Positions 17,557 to 26,393 of a stretch of 64,000 nucleotides of DNA are shown here, one piece after another. The position numbers were made by a program, and so were the translations under genes. The stretch comes from Psychromarinibacter halotolerans. GTDB taxonomy: Bacteria; Pseudomonadota; Alphaproteobacteria; Rhodobacterales; Rhodobacteraceae. How positions within the stretch are numbered: position 1 is the first letter of the stretch; the number at the start of each line of letters is the position of its first letter. The stretch covers positions 146,740 to 210,739 of the forward strand of contig NZ_JARGYD010000008.1 in the NCBI RefSeq assembly GCF_029168315.1. The letters run 5' to 3'. Below the pieces are notes generated by a model. That model was not told the DNA's origin. It searched no databases and worked only from the letters and a program-made list of their open reading frames with translations.

Positions 17557-18750
17557 ATGACCGAGGCCGTACGTCAGAAAGCCGCTGAAACGTTGAAAGA
17601 AGTCGAAGAAGTCACCGCCGTTCTCCTGCCCGAGCCAAGCACCGAGCTTGTGCCGCTGAAAACGGCTGACGCGCCCACCGCCGACGCCATCCGCAAGCGC
17701 ATGGACGAGATCGACATCACGGATGCGAACTCGATCATCTCGTTCGGGTCCGCCGCGCAGGCGGAATTGCAAGAGATCAGCCAGTCGATGCTGACCGACG
17801 TCCGCAACAAGGACGTGGGCCCGGCGGGCGACTCGTTGCGCGACATCGTCACCACGATCCGCGGTTTCTCGGTCTCTGAACTGGACGTGCGCCGTGACCG
17901 GTCGTGGTGGGAAAAGCTGACCGGCAAGATGGCCCCGATGGCCAAGTTCGTCGCCCGTTACGAAACGGTGCAGGGGCAGATCGACAAGATCACCGACACC
18001 CTGCTGGGGCACGAGCACAAGCTGCTGAAGGACATCAAGTCGCTGGACGTCCTGTATGAAAAGACGCTGGCCTTCTACGACGAGCTTGCGCTGTACATCG
18101 CCGCCGGCGAGGAAAAGCTGGAAGAGCTTGACGCCGTGACCATCCCCGCCAAGGAGAAAGAGGTCGAGGCCGCGCCCGAGGACGAGGGCGTGATGAAGGC
18201 GCAGGAACTGCGCGACGTGCGCGCCGCCCGCGACGATCTTGAACGCCGGGTGCACGACCTGAAGCTGACGCGGCAGGTCACGATGCAGTCGCTGCCGTCG
18301 ATCCGGCTGGTGCAGGAAAACGACAAGTCGCTGGTCACCAAGATCAACTCGACCCTCGTGAACACCGTGCCGCTGTGGGAAACCCAGCTGGCGCAGGCTG
18401 TCACGATCCAGCGCAGCGCCGAAGCCGCGCAGGCCGTGCGCGAGGCGAACGACCTGACGAACGAACTGCTGACCTCGAACGCCGAGAACCTGCGCACCGC
18501 GAACCGCACCGTGCGCGAGGAAATGGAACGCGGCGTGTTCGATATCGAAGCGGTGAAGAAGGCGAACGCCGACCTGATCGCGACGATTCAGGAAAGCCTG
18601 CAGATCGCGGACGAAGGCAAAGCCAAGCGCGCCGTCGCCGAGGAAGAACTGCAGAAAATGGAAAAAGAACTGCGCGACACGCTGGCCTCGGCCAAGGCGC
18701 GTGGCGACCGGACCGGCGACACCGTCGGCACCGCGGTTCCCGGGGTCTGA
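17557..18750 (+). CDS. telA: TelA family toxic-anion resistance protein
   Basis: A 397-residue, largely alpha-helical soluble protein. Family landmarks are ANSIISFGSAAQAELQEISQ near the N-terminus, WWEKLTGKMAPMAKFVARYE in the middle, and a C-terminal MQSLPSIRLVQENDKSLVTK followed by QLAQAVTIQRSAEAAQAV. TelA/KlaA proteins raise tolerance to tellurite and to some envelope-active compounds by an unknown mechanism. The AGGGGG Shine-Dalgarno is clear. It is tightly linked to the XpaC-like gene before and the lipoprotein after (9-nt gap). Confidence 0.92.
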   Translation: MTEAVRQKAAETLKEVEEVTAVLLPEPSTELVPLKTADAPTADAIRKRMDEIDITDANSIISFGSAAQAELQEISQSMLTDVRNKDVGPAGDSLRDIVTTIRGFSVSELDVRRDRSWWEKLTGKMAPMAKFVARYETVQGQIDKITDTLLGHEHKLLKDIKSLDVLYEKTLAFYDELALYIAAGEEKLEELDAVTIPAKEKEVEAAPEDEGVMKAQELRDVRAARDDLERRVHDLKLTRQVTMQSLPSIRLVQENDKSLVTKINSTLVNTVPLWETQLAQAVTIQRSAEAAQAVREANDLTNELLTSNAENLRTANRTVREEMERGVFDIEAVKKANADLIATIQESLQIADEGKAKRAVAEEELQKMEKELRDTLASAKARGDRTGDTVGTAVPGV

Positions 18751-18759
18751 CGGGGGATC

Positions 18760-19701
18760 GTGAGGGCGCGCATACGGATATCGGCGGTCGCGGGGCTGCT
18801 TCTGGCGCTCGCGGCCTGCGAGGACTCGGTGCGCTTTTCACCTCCGCCCGCGGCGCGCCCCGACCTGCCCGAAGCCGAAACCGCGCCAGAGCCTTCGGCG
18901 GTCAGCCGCGAACTTGCGGGCTATTACGCGCGGGTCGAGAATGACCTGCGCGCGCAGGGCCTTCTGCGGACCGACGGCGGCGGGACCGACACGCCCTACA
19001 GCACCCGTCAGCTTGTCGAGAACTTCGTGCGCATCGCCCTGTACGAGGAATTTGCGAACGTGAACGGGCGGCTTGTGGCGCAGCAGACGGAAAGCCGCCT
19101 GCACCGCTGGACCCAGCCGATCCGCATGAAGGTCCACTTCGGCGACACGATCCCCGAAGACCAGCGCAAGACCGACCGGGACGAGATCGCGCTGTACACC
19201 GCACGGCTGTCGCGCGTGACCGGGCTTCCGGTGCTGCTGACCGACCGCAACCCGAACTACCACGTCTTCATCGTCAACGAGGATGAGCGCCGGCAGATCG
19301 GCCCTGAACTGCGGGCGATCATCCCCGACATCAGCCAAAGCGCGATCACGACCGTCGAAACGATGCGCCGGTCGACCTTCTGTCTGGTGTTCGCCCGCGA
19401 TCCGCGCAACGACGGCGCCTATACGCAGGCCGTCGCGGTGATCCGTGGCGAGCATCCCGACCTGCTGCGGAAATCCTGCATCCACGAGGAACTGGCCCAA
19501 GGCCTTGGCCTGTCCAACGACAGCCCGATGGCGCGGCCGTCGATCTTCAACGACGACGAGGAATTCGCGCTGCTGACCCGGCATGACGAGCTGCTTTTGC
19601 GGATGCTGTACGATCCCCGGATGCGCAACAACATGTCCGAGCGCGAAGCCCGCCCGATCGCCAACATCATCGCCGCAGAGCTTTTGGGCGGCGATTCGTA
19701 A
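18760..19701 (+). CDS. DUF2927 lipoprotein with HEELAQGLGL motif
   Basis: A 313-residue lipoprotein. The signal ends in a lipobox (LALAAC, Cys at about 20). The mature domain is a conserved alphaproteobacterial family (RFGDTIP-type strand, RSTFCLVFARDP). It ends with CIHEELAQGLGLSND, which resembles a metallopeptidase zinc helix (HExxQxxGL ... D) in the style of DUF2927. Peptidase activity is not proven. It starts with GTG 18760, 9 nt after telA, so it probably belongs to the same operon and acts at the periplasmic face. Confidence 0.75.
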   Translation: MRARIRISAVAGLLLALAACEDSVRFSPPPAARPDLPEAETAPEPSAVSRELAGYYARVENDLRAQGLLRTDGGGTDTPYSTRQLVENFVRIALYEEFANVNGRLVAQQTESRLHRWTQPIRMKVHFGDTIPEDQRKTDRDEIALYTARLSRVTGLPVLLTDRNPNYHVFIVNEDERRQIGPELRAIIPDISQSAITTVETMRRSTFCLVFARDPRNDGAYTQAVAVIRGEHPDLLRKSCIHEELAQGLGLSNDSPMARPSIFNDDEEFALLTRHDELLLRMLYDPRMRNNMSEREARPIANIIAAELLGGDS

Positions 19702-19761
19702 GGCTTCCTTAGCTCTTGCCGGCGATACAGTGCCACTGGACCCGTTGCCTGACCGGACCCG

Positions 19762-20184
19762 ATGCTTGACCAGACCGACATCCGCCGCATCCGCACCGGC
19801 TTTGCCCGGATCAAATGCGCCCCCGACGCCCTGACGCGGGACTTCTACGAGCGGCTGTTTCGCGCCGCGCCGGACGTGCGCCCGATGTTTCCCGACGACA
19901 TTCGCCGGCAGGCTGGCAAGCTGCAAAAGATGCTGGCGCTGGTGGTCCAGACGCTTGACGACCTTGATGCGCTGATCCCGCAGCTTCGTGCGCTGGGGGC
20001 CCGCCACGTCGGCTATGGCACGGCGGACGCGCAATACGCCGTGGTGGGCGAGGTGCTGATCGACACGCTGGCCGCGCATATCCCCGGCTGGACCGATGCC
20101 GACCGCCGCGCGTGGACCGCCCTGTACGGGCTGGCCACCGCCGCCGCGCTGGAAGGCGCCGCAGAGGCGCGCGCGGCGGGCTGA
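19762..20184 (+). CDS. Single-domain globin
   Basis: A 140-residue haem protein resembling the globin domain of flavohaemoglobin and Vitreoscilla haemoglobin. By alignment from memory: B10 Tyr29 (DFYERLF), CD1 Phe43 (RPMFPDD), E7 Gln50, and proximal F8 His82 in ARHVGYG. There is no FAD or NAD domain, so oxygen or NO binding is plausible but the reductase would have to be supplied in trans. It sits 60 nt after the DUF2927 gene. Confidence 0.85.
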   Translation: MLDQTDIRRIRTGFARIKCAPDALTRDFYERLFRAAPDVRPMFPDDIRRQAGKLQKMLALVVQTLDDLDALIPQLRALGARHVGYGTADAQYAVVGEVLIDTLAAHIPGWTDADRRAWTALYGLATAAALEGAAEARAAG

Positions 20185-20340
20185 CGCCGTTCCCCCGACG
20201 CCGGGCCGTTGCGCGACCGGTCCGAGGGCAAGCCGCCACCGCCGCCTCCGCCACCTTCGGCGAATTGGCCGCGCCGCAACACGCTTCCCGCCCCGGCCCC
20301 CGTTTGCTACACCGCTGACAACAGGGCCTTGGAGGTTTGC

Positions 20341-21471
20341 ATGGGCATCTTCGATTTTCTCAGCGGCGAATTCATCGACGTCATTCACTGGGTGGACGAC
20401 ACCCGCGACACGATGGTCTGGCGGTTCGAACGCCACGGCCATGAAATCAAGTACGGCGCCAAGCTGACCGTGCGCGAGGGACAGGCCGCCGTCTTCGTCC
20501 ACGAGGGCCAGTTGGCCGACGTCTTCACCCCCGGTCTCTACATGCTCGAGACCAACAACATGCCGATCATGACGACGCTGCAGCACTGGGACCACGGCTT
20601 CAAGTCGCCGTTCAAGTCCGAGATCTACTTCGTCAATACCACCCGCTTCACCGACCTGAAGTGGGGCACCAAGAACCCGATCATGCTGCGTGACCCCGAA
20701 TTCGGGCCGACCCGGATCCGCGCCTTCGGCACCTACTCGGTCCGCGTCGCCGACCCCGCGAAGTTCATGACCGAGATCGTCGGCACCGACGGCGAGTTCA
20801 CGATGGACGAGATCGGGTATCAGGTCCGCAACATCATCGTGCAGGAATTCTCGCGGACCATCGCGGGCTCGGGCATTCCGGTGCTGGACATGGCGGCGAA
20901 CACCGCCGACCTCGGCAAGATGATCGCCGCCGAAATCTCGCCCATCGTGGGCGAGTACGGCCTGTCGATCCCCGAGTTCTACATCGAGAACATCTCGCTT
21001 CCCCCGGCGGTCGAAGAGGTGCTGGACAAGCGCACCTCGATGGGCGTCGTCGGCGATCTGGGCAAGTTCACCCAGTTCTCGGCGGCAGAGGCGATGACCC
21101 ACGCGGCGCAGAACCCCGCAGGCGGCGGCATGGCCGCCGGGATGGGCGCCGGAATGGGGCTGGCGATGGCGCAGAACATGGGCGCTGGAATGGGTCCGTG
21201 GGGCGCCCGCCCCGCGCAGGCGCAGCCCGCACCCCAGGCCGCCCCCGCGCCGCCGCCCCCGGCCGAGAAGGTCTGGCACATCGCGGCGAACGGCGAGACG
21301 ACCGGCCCGTTCTCGAAGGCGTCGCTGGGCCGCATGGCCGCGGCGGGCGACCTGACGCGCGAAAGCTATGTCTGGACCGCCGGGCAGGACGGCTGGATGA
21401 AGGCCGAGGATGTGCGCGAACTGGCGCAGCTGTTCACCATCCTGCCGCCCCCGCCGCCGCCGGGCATCTGA
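20341..21471 (+). CDS. SPFH-domain protein with C-terminal GYF_2 domain
   Basis: A 376-residue protein. The N-terminal about 270 residues resemble the 'virion core/YdjI' SPFH group (stomatin-like; REGQAAVFVHEGQLADVFTP near the start). A Met/Gly/Ala-rich linker (about 265-300) and a Pro/Ala stretch follow. A C-terminal GYF_2 (DUF4339)-type module is at about 310-368 (VWHIAANGETTGPFSKASLG ... WTAGQDGW). It ends in PPPPPPPG. Such proteins oligomerise at membranes. ATG 20341 follows GGAGG; the long upstream open stretch is Pro-rich and untranslated. Confidence 0.85.
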   Translation: MGIFDFLSGEFIDVIHWVDDTRDTMVWRFERHGHEIKYGAKLTVREGQAAVFVHEGQLADVFTPGLYMLETNNMPIMTTLQHWDHGFKSPFKSEIYFVNTTRFTDLKWGTKNPIMLRDPEFGPTRIRAFGTYSVRVADPAKFMTEIVGTDGEFTMDEIGYQVRNIIVQEFSRTIAGSGIPVLDMAANTADLGKMIAAEISPIVGEYGLSIPEFYIENISLPPAVEEVLDKRTSMGVVGDLGKFTQFSAAEAMTHAAQNPAGGGMAAGMGAGMGLAMAQNMGAGMGPWGARPAQAQPAPQAAPAPPPPAEKVWHIAANGETTGPFSKASLGRMAAAGDLTRESYVWTAGQDGWMKAEDVRELAQLFTILPPPPPPGI

Positions 21472-21498
21472 CCCGCATCGGGCTGCGCGTGGGAAGAT

Positions 21499-21557
21499 GG
21501 GGGCTCTGCCCCCGTCTCCTGCGGAGACTCCCCCGAGGTATTTTCGAAGAGAAGAAG
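21499..21557 (+). repeat. Dispersed intergenic repeat, copy B
   Basis: GGGGGC-TCT-GCCCCC hairpin, a second small hairpin, then CTCCCCCGAGGTATTT and AAGAGAAGAAG. The same unit occurs at 44155 and 57727, and inverted at 51733. It lies between the convergent SPFH and secreted-protein genes and may serve as a transcript end. Confidence 0.8.
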
Positions 21558-21565
21558 CCCCGGCG

Positions 21566-22123
21566 TTAGTCCGCCAGCGGCAGCGCGCTAAGGATCATCG
21601 TGCCGTGGCAGGCATCGGCGGGAAAGCTGAAGCCATCGTCGCGCGCCGCCGGGAAGGGGCGTGTCGGCGGCACCTGGCTTTCGACCAGCAGCGCGCCGCC
21701 AAGGCAAAGGTCCTGCGCCGCGTTGCCGATGTTGAAGCCGAAGCCGTCGGGGCCGCAGTCGGTGCCGATGCCGTTCATATTCCACGCCTGCGGCATCGGC
21801 GCACCCGGGCCGAACACCACGAACTGTTCCAGCACCGGGTCGAAGGTCATCGTCCAGGTCGTCGTTTCGGTCAGCATTCCCAGCGCCCAGCGCCCGATCG
21901 GCGCGCCGTCGTGGGTGCCCTCGACCACGAAGCAGTCGACGTCCTCTTCGGTCACGATCTGTTCGCCCAGCAGCGCGGCGTCGAACGACAGTGCGCCGCG
22001 CATTGCATAGCCGCCGCCGCCGGGCCATTCGAAGCTGTAGGTCACGGTTTGCGCGCCCGCCGCCGGGGCGAGGCCAAGCGCCAGGGTCGCGGCGGCGCAG
22101 GTGATGCGGAACTGCTGCGTCAT
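21566..22123 (-). CDS. Secreted protein of unknown function
   Basis: 185 residues. Signal peptide at 1-23 (cleavage after GAQ or AGA). The mature part is acidic and aromatic-rich (YSFEWPGGGGYAMRGALSFD), with four Cys that could pair as disulfides (DCFV, TDCG, DLCL, DACHG). It looks like a beta-sandwich of the short-lived 'PEP-CTERM/secreted' type, but no family is recognised. ATG 22123 gives a proper signal peptide. Divergent to the zinc-ribbon gene. Confidence 0.6.
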   Translation of the reverse strand: MTQQFRITCAAATLALGLAPAAGAQTVTYSFEWPGGGGYAMRGALSFDAALLGEQIVTEEDVDCFVVEGTHDGAPIGRWALGMLTETTTWTMTFDPVLEQFVVFGPGAPMPQAWNMNGIGTDCGPDGFGFNIGNAAQDLCLGGALLVESQVPPTRPFPAARDDGFSFPADACHGTMILSALPLAD

Positions 22124-22262
22124 CGGGTCATCCGTCGGTTTCGGTCGCTCAGAACCATAGGCCCCGCGCCCCGCCGCGCAACCCGCGTCACGGCGGAAAT
22201 CACGGTTCCTTCCCCGTCGGTTGCAAGCTACGGTCGCGCCGCGACCCCGTGCGGAGATTTCC

Positions 22263-23345
22263 ATGACCGAAGAGCATCGTTTCCCCTGTGACCAATGTGG
22301 CGCCGACCTGCGCTTTGATCCGGTGGCGGGGAACCTGAAGTGCGATCATTGCGGCAACGAGCAGCCGCTGGAGGAGCACTACACCGGTCCCGCGATCCGC
22401 GAGCTGGATTTCCGCGCCGCGCTGGACAAGCAACTGCCGGATGCCGAGATCGAAGAGACCCGGGTGCTGCAGTGCCCGAACTGCGGCGCACAGGTCGAGT
22501 TCGACGACACCGTGCATTCCAAGGAATGCCCGTTCTGCGCCACCCCGGTCGTCACCGACACCGGCACGCACCGGCACATCAAGCCGCGCGGCCTGCTGCC
22601 CTTCGCGCTGGAGGAAGGCGCGGCGCGCAAGGCGATGACCGACTGGCTGGGCCGGTTGTGGTTCGCGCCGAACGGGGTGCAGGAATACGCCCGCAAGGGA
22701 CGCAAGATGCAGGGCGTCTACGTGCCCTACTGGACCTTCGACGCCGACACCACGTCAGCCTATCGGGGCGAGCGGGGCACCGTCTATTACGTCACCCGCA
22801 CCGTCACCCGGAACGGCAAGACCCAGCAGGTGCGCGAGCCGCGCGTGCGCTGGTCTCCGAAATCCGGCCGCGTGGCGCGGTTCTTCGACGACGTGCTGGT
22901 GCTGGCCTCGAAGTCGCTGCCCAAGCGGTACACCGACGGGCTGGAGCCGTGGGACCTGAGCGCGCTGGTGCCCTACAGCCCCGAGTATCTTGCCGGGTTC
23001 CGGGCCGAGGGCTATCAGGTCGAACTGGACGAGGGGTTCCACGAGGCGCGCGCGCGGATGGACCGCCAGATCGAGCGCGACGTGCGCTTCGACATCGGCG
23101 GCGACCGGCAGCGAATCCACGGGATCGACACCGACATCCGCGACATCACCTTCAAGCACATCCTGCTGCCGGTCTGGCTTGCGGCCTACAAGTACCGGGG
23201 CAAGACCTATCGCTTCGTGGTCAACGGGCGCACCGGGCGGGTGCAGGGCGAACGGCCCTGGTCCGCCTGGAAAATCGCCATCGCGGTGGTGCTTGGCCTG
23301 ATCGTGGCCGGGGTGTTGGGCTACTTCGTGGCGCAGAACCAGTAA
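22263..23345 (+). CDS. Zinc-ribbon membrane protein (TFIIB-type zinc finger)
   Basis: 360 residues. Two zinc ribbons are at the N-terminus: CDQCG ... CDHCG (8-36) and CPNCG ... CPFC (76-98). A domain rich in aromatic and basic residues follows (VYVPYWTFDADTTSAYRGER). One transmembrane helix is at the C-terminus (about 337-356). Relatives are often annotated as 'primosomal protein N-prime-like', but no helicase motif is present. It frequently accompanies SPFH/YdjI-type genes, as here, so a shared membrane complex is likely by context. Confidence 0.75.
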   Translation: MTEEHRFPCDQCGADLRFDPVAGNLKCDHCGNEQPLEEHYTGPAIRELDFRAALDKQLPDAEIEETRVLQCPNCGAQVEFDDTVHSKECPFCATPVVTDTGTHRHIKPRGLLPFALEEGAARKAMTDWLGRLWFAPNGVQEYARKGRKMQGVYVPYWTFDADTTSAYRGERGTVYYVTRTVTRNGKTQQVREPRVRWSPKSGRVARFFDDVLVLASKSLPKRYTDGLEPWDLSALVPYSPEYLAGFRAEGYQVELDEGFHEARARMDRQIERDVRFDIGGDRQRIHGIDTDIRDITFKHILLPVWLAAYKYRGKTYRFVVNGRTGRVQGERPWSAWKIAIAVVLGLIVAGVLGYFVAQNQ

Positions 23346-23442
23346 CGGGCCGCCAAGCTGGCACCTTCTGGCGCTTTGGGATAGGAGCGCAGGACATCCC
23401 GCGCCCGAGGCCCTTCGGACGCCTGCAGCCGGACCGAACACC

Positions 23443-24852
23443 TTGCGTGGCGACGACACCCGATCCCATCCCCTGACGGACGCGCTGACCGGCGCGGTCA
23501 TGGCCTGCCTGACGCTGGCGGTGATCGGCGTGGAATGGGGCGGATCGGCGCTGGCGGGCACCATCGCGGTGCTGCTGGCGGGCGCGGCGCTTGCGCTGAA
23601 CGTGGCGCGGGTCGGGCGCACCGGGAAGATCTTCGTGGGCGTGGGCCTTGCCCTGACCGCCGCCGCCGCCGCGGTGCATGGGGACTGGCGGTCCGAAATC
23701 GCCGAGGGGCTGGCGAAAGCCGCGTTCATCGGCGCCTTCTTTACCGCGTTGACCACCCTGCGCCACGCGGCGGACACCTCTGCGTCGATCGCCCGCTGCG
23801 GCCGGTTTCTCGCAGAGCAGCCGCCGGGCCGCCGTTACCTTGCGCTGACCGCCGGGGGGCACCTGTTCGCGCTGCCGCTGAGCTATGGCGGCATCGCCCT
23901 GCTGGGCGGGCTGTCGCTGGCCAGTGCCGGAAAAGAGCCGAACGAAGAGATCCGCCTGCACCGGATCCGGCGGATGCTTCTGGCGATTCAGCGCGGCTTC
24001 ATCTCGTCCTTGCCGTGGTCGCCGCTGTCCTTCGCGGTTGCAATCTCGACATCGCTGGTGCCGGGGGCAAGCTGGGGCAACTCGGTGCTGCCCTGCGCGA
24101 TCAGCGGCCTGATCCTTCTTGGTCTGGGCTGGGCGCTGGACACGATCTTCAAGCCGCGCCTGTCGACCGCGCTGCCGCCGCGCAAACCGTCGACCGACAA
24201 CTGGTCGGCGATGCGCCCGCTGATCGTGCTGCTGACGATCCTGGTCCTGTCGGTGGGCTCGCTGGCGCTGGCGACCGGCATTCGCGCGGTGGGCGTGGTG
24301 ATGCTGGTGGTGCCGCTGCTGTCGGCGGGATGGATCCTGATCCAGTCGCAGGGCAACCGCGTCGCCGAACTGGCGCGCCGCACCGGGCTGTACCTGTCGG
24401 GCGACCTGTCCCGCTATCGCGGCGAGATCGTCCTGCTGATGATGGCGGGATTCATCGGAACCGTGGGCAGCCGCCTGCTGGCCCCGGTGATGGAGTCGTC
24501 GGGACTGGACCTGACGGTGGTGCCGTCGTGGGTGATCCTGCTGGCCTTCGTCTGGGGCATTCCGCTGACCGGACAGATCGGCATGAACCCGATCCTTGCC
24601 GTGTCGCTGGTGGCGCCGGTGCTGCCCGCCCCCGAGGCGCTGGGCCTGACCGCGCCCGAGTTGATCGTCGCGATCACCGCGGGCTGGGCGATCTCGGGCG
24701 CCAGTTCGCCTTACACGGCCACGACCCTGCTGATCGGCGCCTTCGGCGATGTCAGCCCGCGGCACGTGGGACTTGTGTGGAACGGGCTCTATATTGCGCT
24801 GGCAGGCGTGATCCTGTCGGCGTGGTCGCTGATCTTCGCCGCACTCTGGTAG
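23443..24852 (+). CDS. Polytopic inner-membrane protein, putative transporter
   Basis: 469 residues with about 11-12 hydrophobic helices and a cytosolic loop near 190-260. Segments such as PLSYGGIALLGGLSLASAG and GIPLTGQIGMNPILAVSLV, and the repeated half-structure, resemble the ion-transporter (IT) superfamily, but I cannot name the substrate or family. It starts at TTG 23443, the only plausible start before the first helix. It is the last gene of the plus-strand membrane neighbourhood. Confidence 0.6.
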   Translation: MRGDDTRSHPLTDALTGAVMACLTLAVIGVEWGGSALAGTIAVLLAGAALALNVARVGRTGKIFVGVGLALTAAAAAVHGDWRSEIAEGLAKAAFIGAFFTALTTLRHAADTSASIARCGRFLAEQPPGRRYLALTAGGHLFALPLSYGGIALLGGLSLASAGKEPNEEIRLHRIRRMLLAIQRGFISSLPWSPLSFAVAISTSLVPGASWGNSVLPCAISGLILLGLGWALDTIFKPRLSTALPPRKPSTDNWSAMRPLIVLLTILVLSVGSLALATGIRAVGVVMLVVPLLSAGWILIQSQGNRVAELARRTGLYLSGDLSRYRGEIVLLMMAGFIGTVGSRLLAPVMESSGLDLTVVPSWVILLAFVWGIPLTGQIGMNPILAVSLVAPVLPAPEALGLTAPELIVAITAGWAISGASSPYTATTLLIGAFGDVSPRHVGLVWNGLYIALAGVILSAWSLIFAALW

Positions 24853-24954
24853 CGGGCCACCCCGCGACGATTGCGGCCCGGCGCAAGCCCGGCTAGACCG
24901 TCAGAACCCCAAGACCGCCGGCGCCGACCGGCGCCAGAGACTGGAGCGACCAAG

Positions 24955-25875
24955 ATGATCCTCTGTTGCGGCGAAGCCCTGATCGACATGCTGCCACGGA
25001 CCTCCGAACAGGGAGAAGAGGCGTTCGCGCCCTACCCCGGCGGTGCCGTGTTCAACACCGCCATCGCGCTGGGACGGCTAGGCGCGCCCGCCAGCTTTTA
25101 CTGCGGTGTCAGCAAGGACATGTTCGGCGAGATGTTGCAGAACGCGTTGTCCGAAAGCCGGGTCGACACCGGCTATCTGCCGTCGGTGGACCGCCCCTGC
25201 ACGCTGGCCTTCGTGCGGCTGGTCGACGGGCAGGCAACCTATGCCTTCTACGACGAGGGTACCGCGATGCGGATGATGACGCCGGACGACCTGCCCGAGG
25301 TGGGGGACGACATCAACGCGCTGTTCTTCGGCGGCATCAGCCTTGTCAGCGAGCCCTGCGGCAGCGCGTTCGAGGCGCTTGCCACCCGCGAGGCCGAGGA
25401 TCGCGTGATCATGATCGACCCGAACATCCGCACCGGGTTCATCACCGACGAGGCCGCCTATCGCGACCGGGTTCAGCGGATGATGGCGCTGTCGGACATC
25501 GTGAAGGTATCGGACGAGGATCTGGAGTGGATCATGGGCGACGGCGACACCGGCGCGCTGGCCCGCAAGGTGCTGGAGATGGGGCCGAAGGTGGTCTGCA
25601 TCACCGAAGGGGCGAAGGGCGCGCTGGGTGTCACCGCGTCTGGCGAGGTTCGCGTGTCCGCCCCGAAGGTCGAGGTGGGCGATACCGTCGGCGCGGGCGA
25701 CACGTTCAACGCGGGCGTTCTTGCGGCGTTGTCGAAGGCCGGGGTGCTGACCAAGGCGGCGCTGGCCGATCTTGACGACCGGGTGCTGACGGACGCGCTG
25801 ACGCTGGGCGTGAAAGCCGCCGCCGTCACCGTCAGCCGCGCGGGGGCGAACCCGCCGTGGGAAAACGAGCTGTAA
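24955..25875 (+). CDS. PfkB-family sugar kinase (fructokinase-like)
   Basis: Phosphorylates a sugar, probably fructose or a related hexose, with ATP. 306 residues. The N-terminal CCGEALIDMLPR and GGAVFNTAIALGRLG bind sugar. The C-terminal DTVGAGDTFNAG is the PfkB signature 2, with the catalytic Asp. The start at 24955 is confirmed by similarity beginning there. dtd begins 1 nt after the stop, so the two are co-transcribed. No sugar transporter is adjacent to define the substrate. Confidence 0.85.
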   Translation: MILCCGEALIDMLPRTSEQGEEAFAPYPGGAVFNTAIALGRLGAPASFYCGVSKDMFGEMLQNALSESRVDTGYLPSVDRPCTLAFVRLVDGQATYAFYDEGTAMRMMTPDDLPEVGDDINALFFGGISLVSEPCGSAFEALATREAEDRVIMIDPNIRTGFITDEAAYRDRVQRMMALSDIVKVSDEDLEWIMGDGDTGALARKVLEMGPKVVCITEGAKGALGVTASGEVRVSAPKVEVGDTVGAGDTFNAGVLAALSKAGVLTKAALADLDDRVLTDALTLGVKAAAVTVSRAGANPPWENEL

Positions 25876-25876
25876 C

Positions 25877-26320
25877 ATGCGGGCGCTGATCCAACGGGTG
25901 ACCGACGCCGCCGTGCGCGTCGAGGGAGCGGTGATCGGGGAGATCGGGCCGGGCCTGCTGATCCTGATCTGCGCCATGCAGGGCGACACCGAGGCGCAGG
26001 CCGACAAGCTGGCCGCCAAGATCGCCAAGCTGCGCATCTTCGAGGATGACGCGGGCAAGATGAACCGCTCGGTTCTGGACGTTGGCGGGTCGGCGCTGGT
26101 GGTCAGCCAGTTCACGCTGGCCGCCGACACCTCGCGCGGGAACCGGCCCGGCTTTTCCACCGCCGCCGCCCCGGCGGACGGTCAGCGGCTGTACGAGTAT
26201 TTCGCGGCGCAGGTGCAGGCGCAGGGCGTGCCGGTGGCGACGGGCCGCTTCGGCGCCGACATGAAGGTCAGTCTGGTCAACGACGGCCCGATCACGATCT
26301 GGATGGACACCGACGCCTGA
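25877..26320 (+). CDS. dtd: D-aminoacyl-tRNA deacylase
   Basis: Hydrolyses D-amino acids wrongly attached to tRNA, and glycine from tRNA-Ala. 147 residues, the family length. The catalytic SQFTL is at 77-81. The C-terminal NDGPIT (135-140) corresponds to the cross-subunit GP motif (usually NxGPVT), with Ile in place of Val. Placed 1 nt after the kinase stop. Confidence 0.95.
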   Translation: MRALIQRVTDAAVRVEGAVIGEIGPGLLILICAMQGDTEAQADKLAAKIAKLRIFEDDAGKMNRSVLDVGGSALVVSQFTLAADTSRGNRPGFSTAAAPADGQRLYEYFAAQVQAQGVPVATGRFGADMKVSLVNDGPITIWMDTDA

Positions 26321-26323
26321 AGC

Positions 26324-26349
26324 CACGGGATTTTCTGCAAAATCGCGTG
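26324..26349. terminator. Bidirectional terminator between dtd and the sulfotransferase gene
   Basis: CACGGGATTTT and AAAATCGCGTG pair (10 of 11) around CTGC. It lies between convergent genes and has A/T tracts in the stem like the palindrome at 8339. Confidence 0.65.
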
Positions 26350-26393
26350 CGGCATGCTTTGCCAGAGAAGTTTGTCCGGCACGCCTTAAGCGA

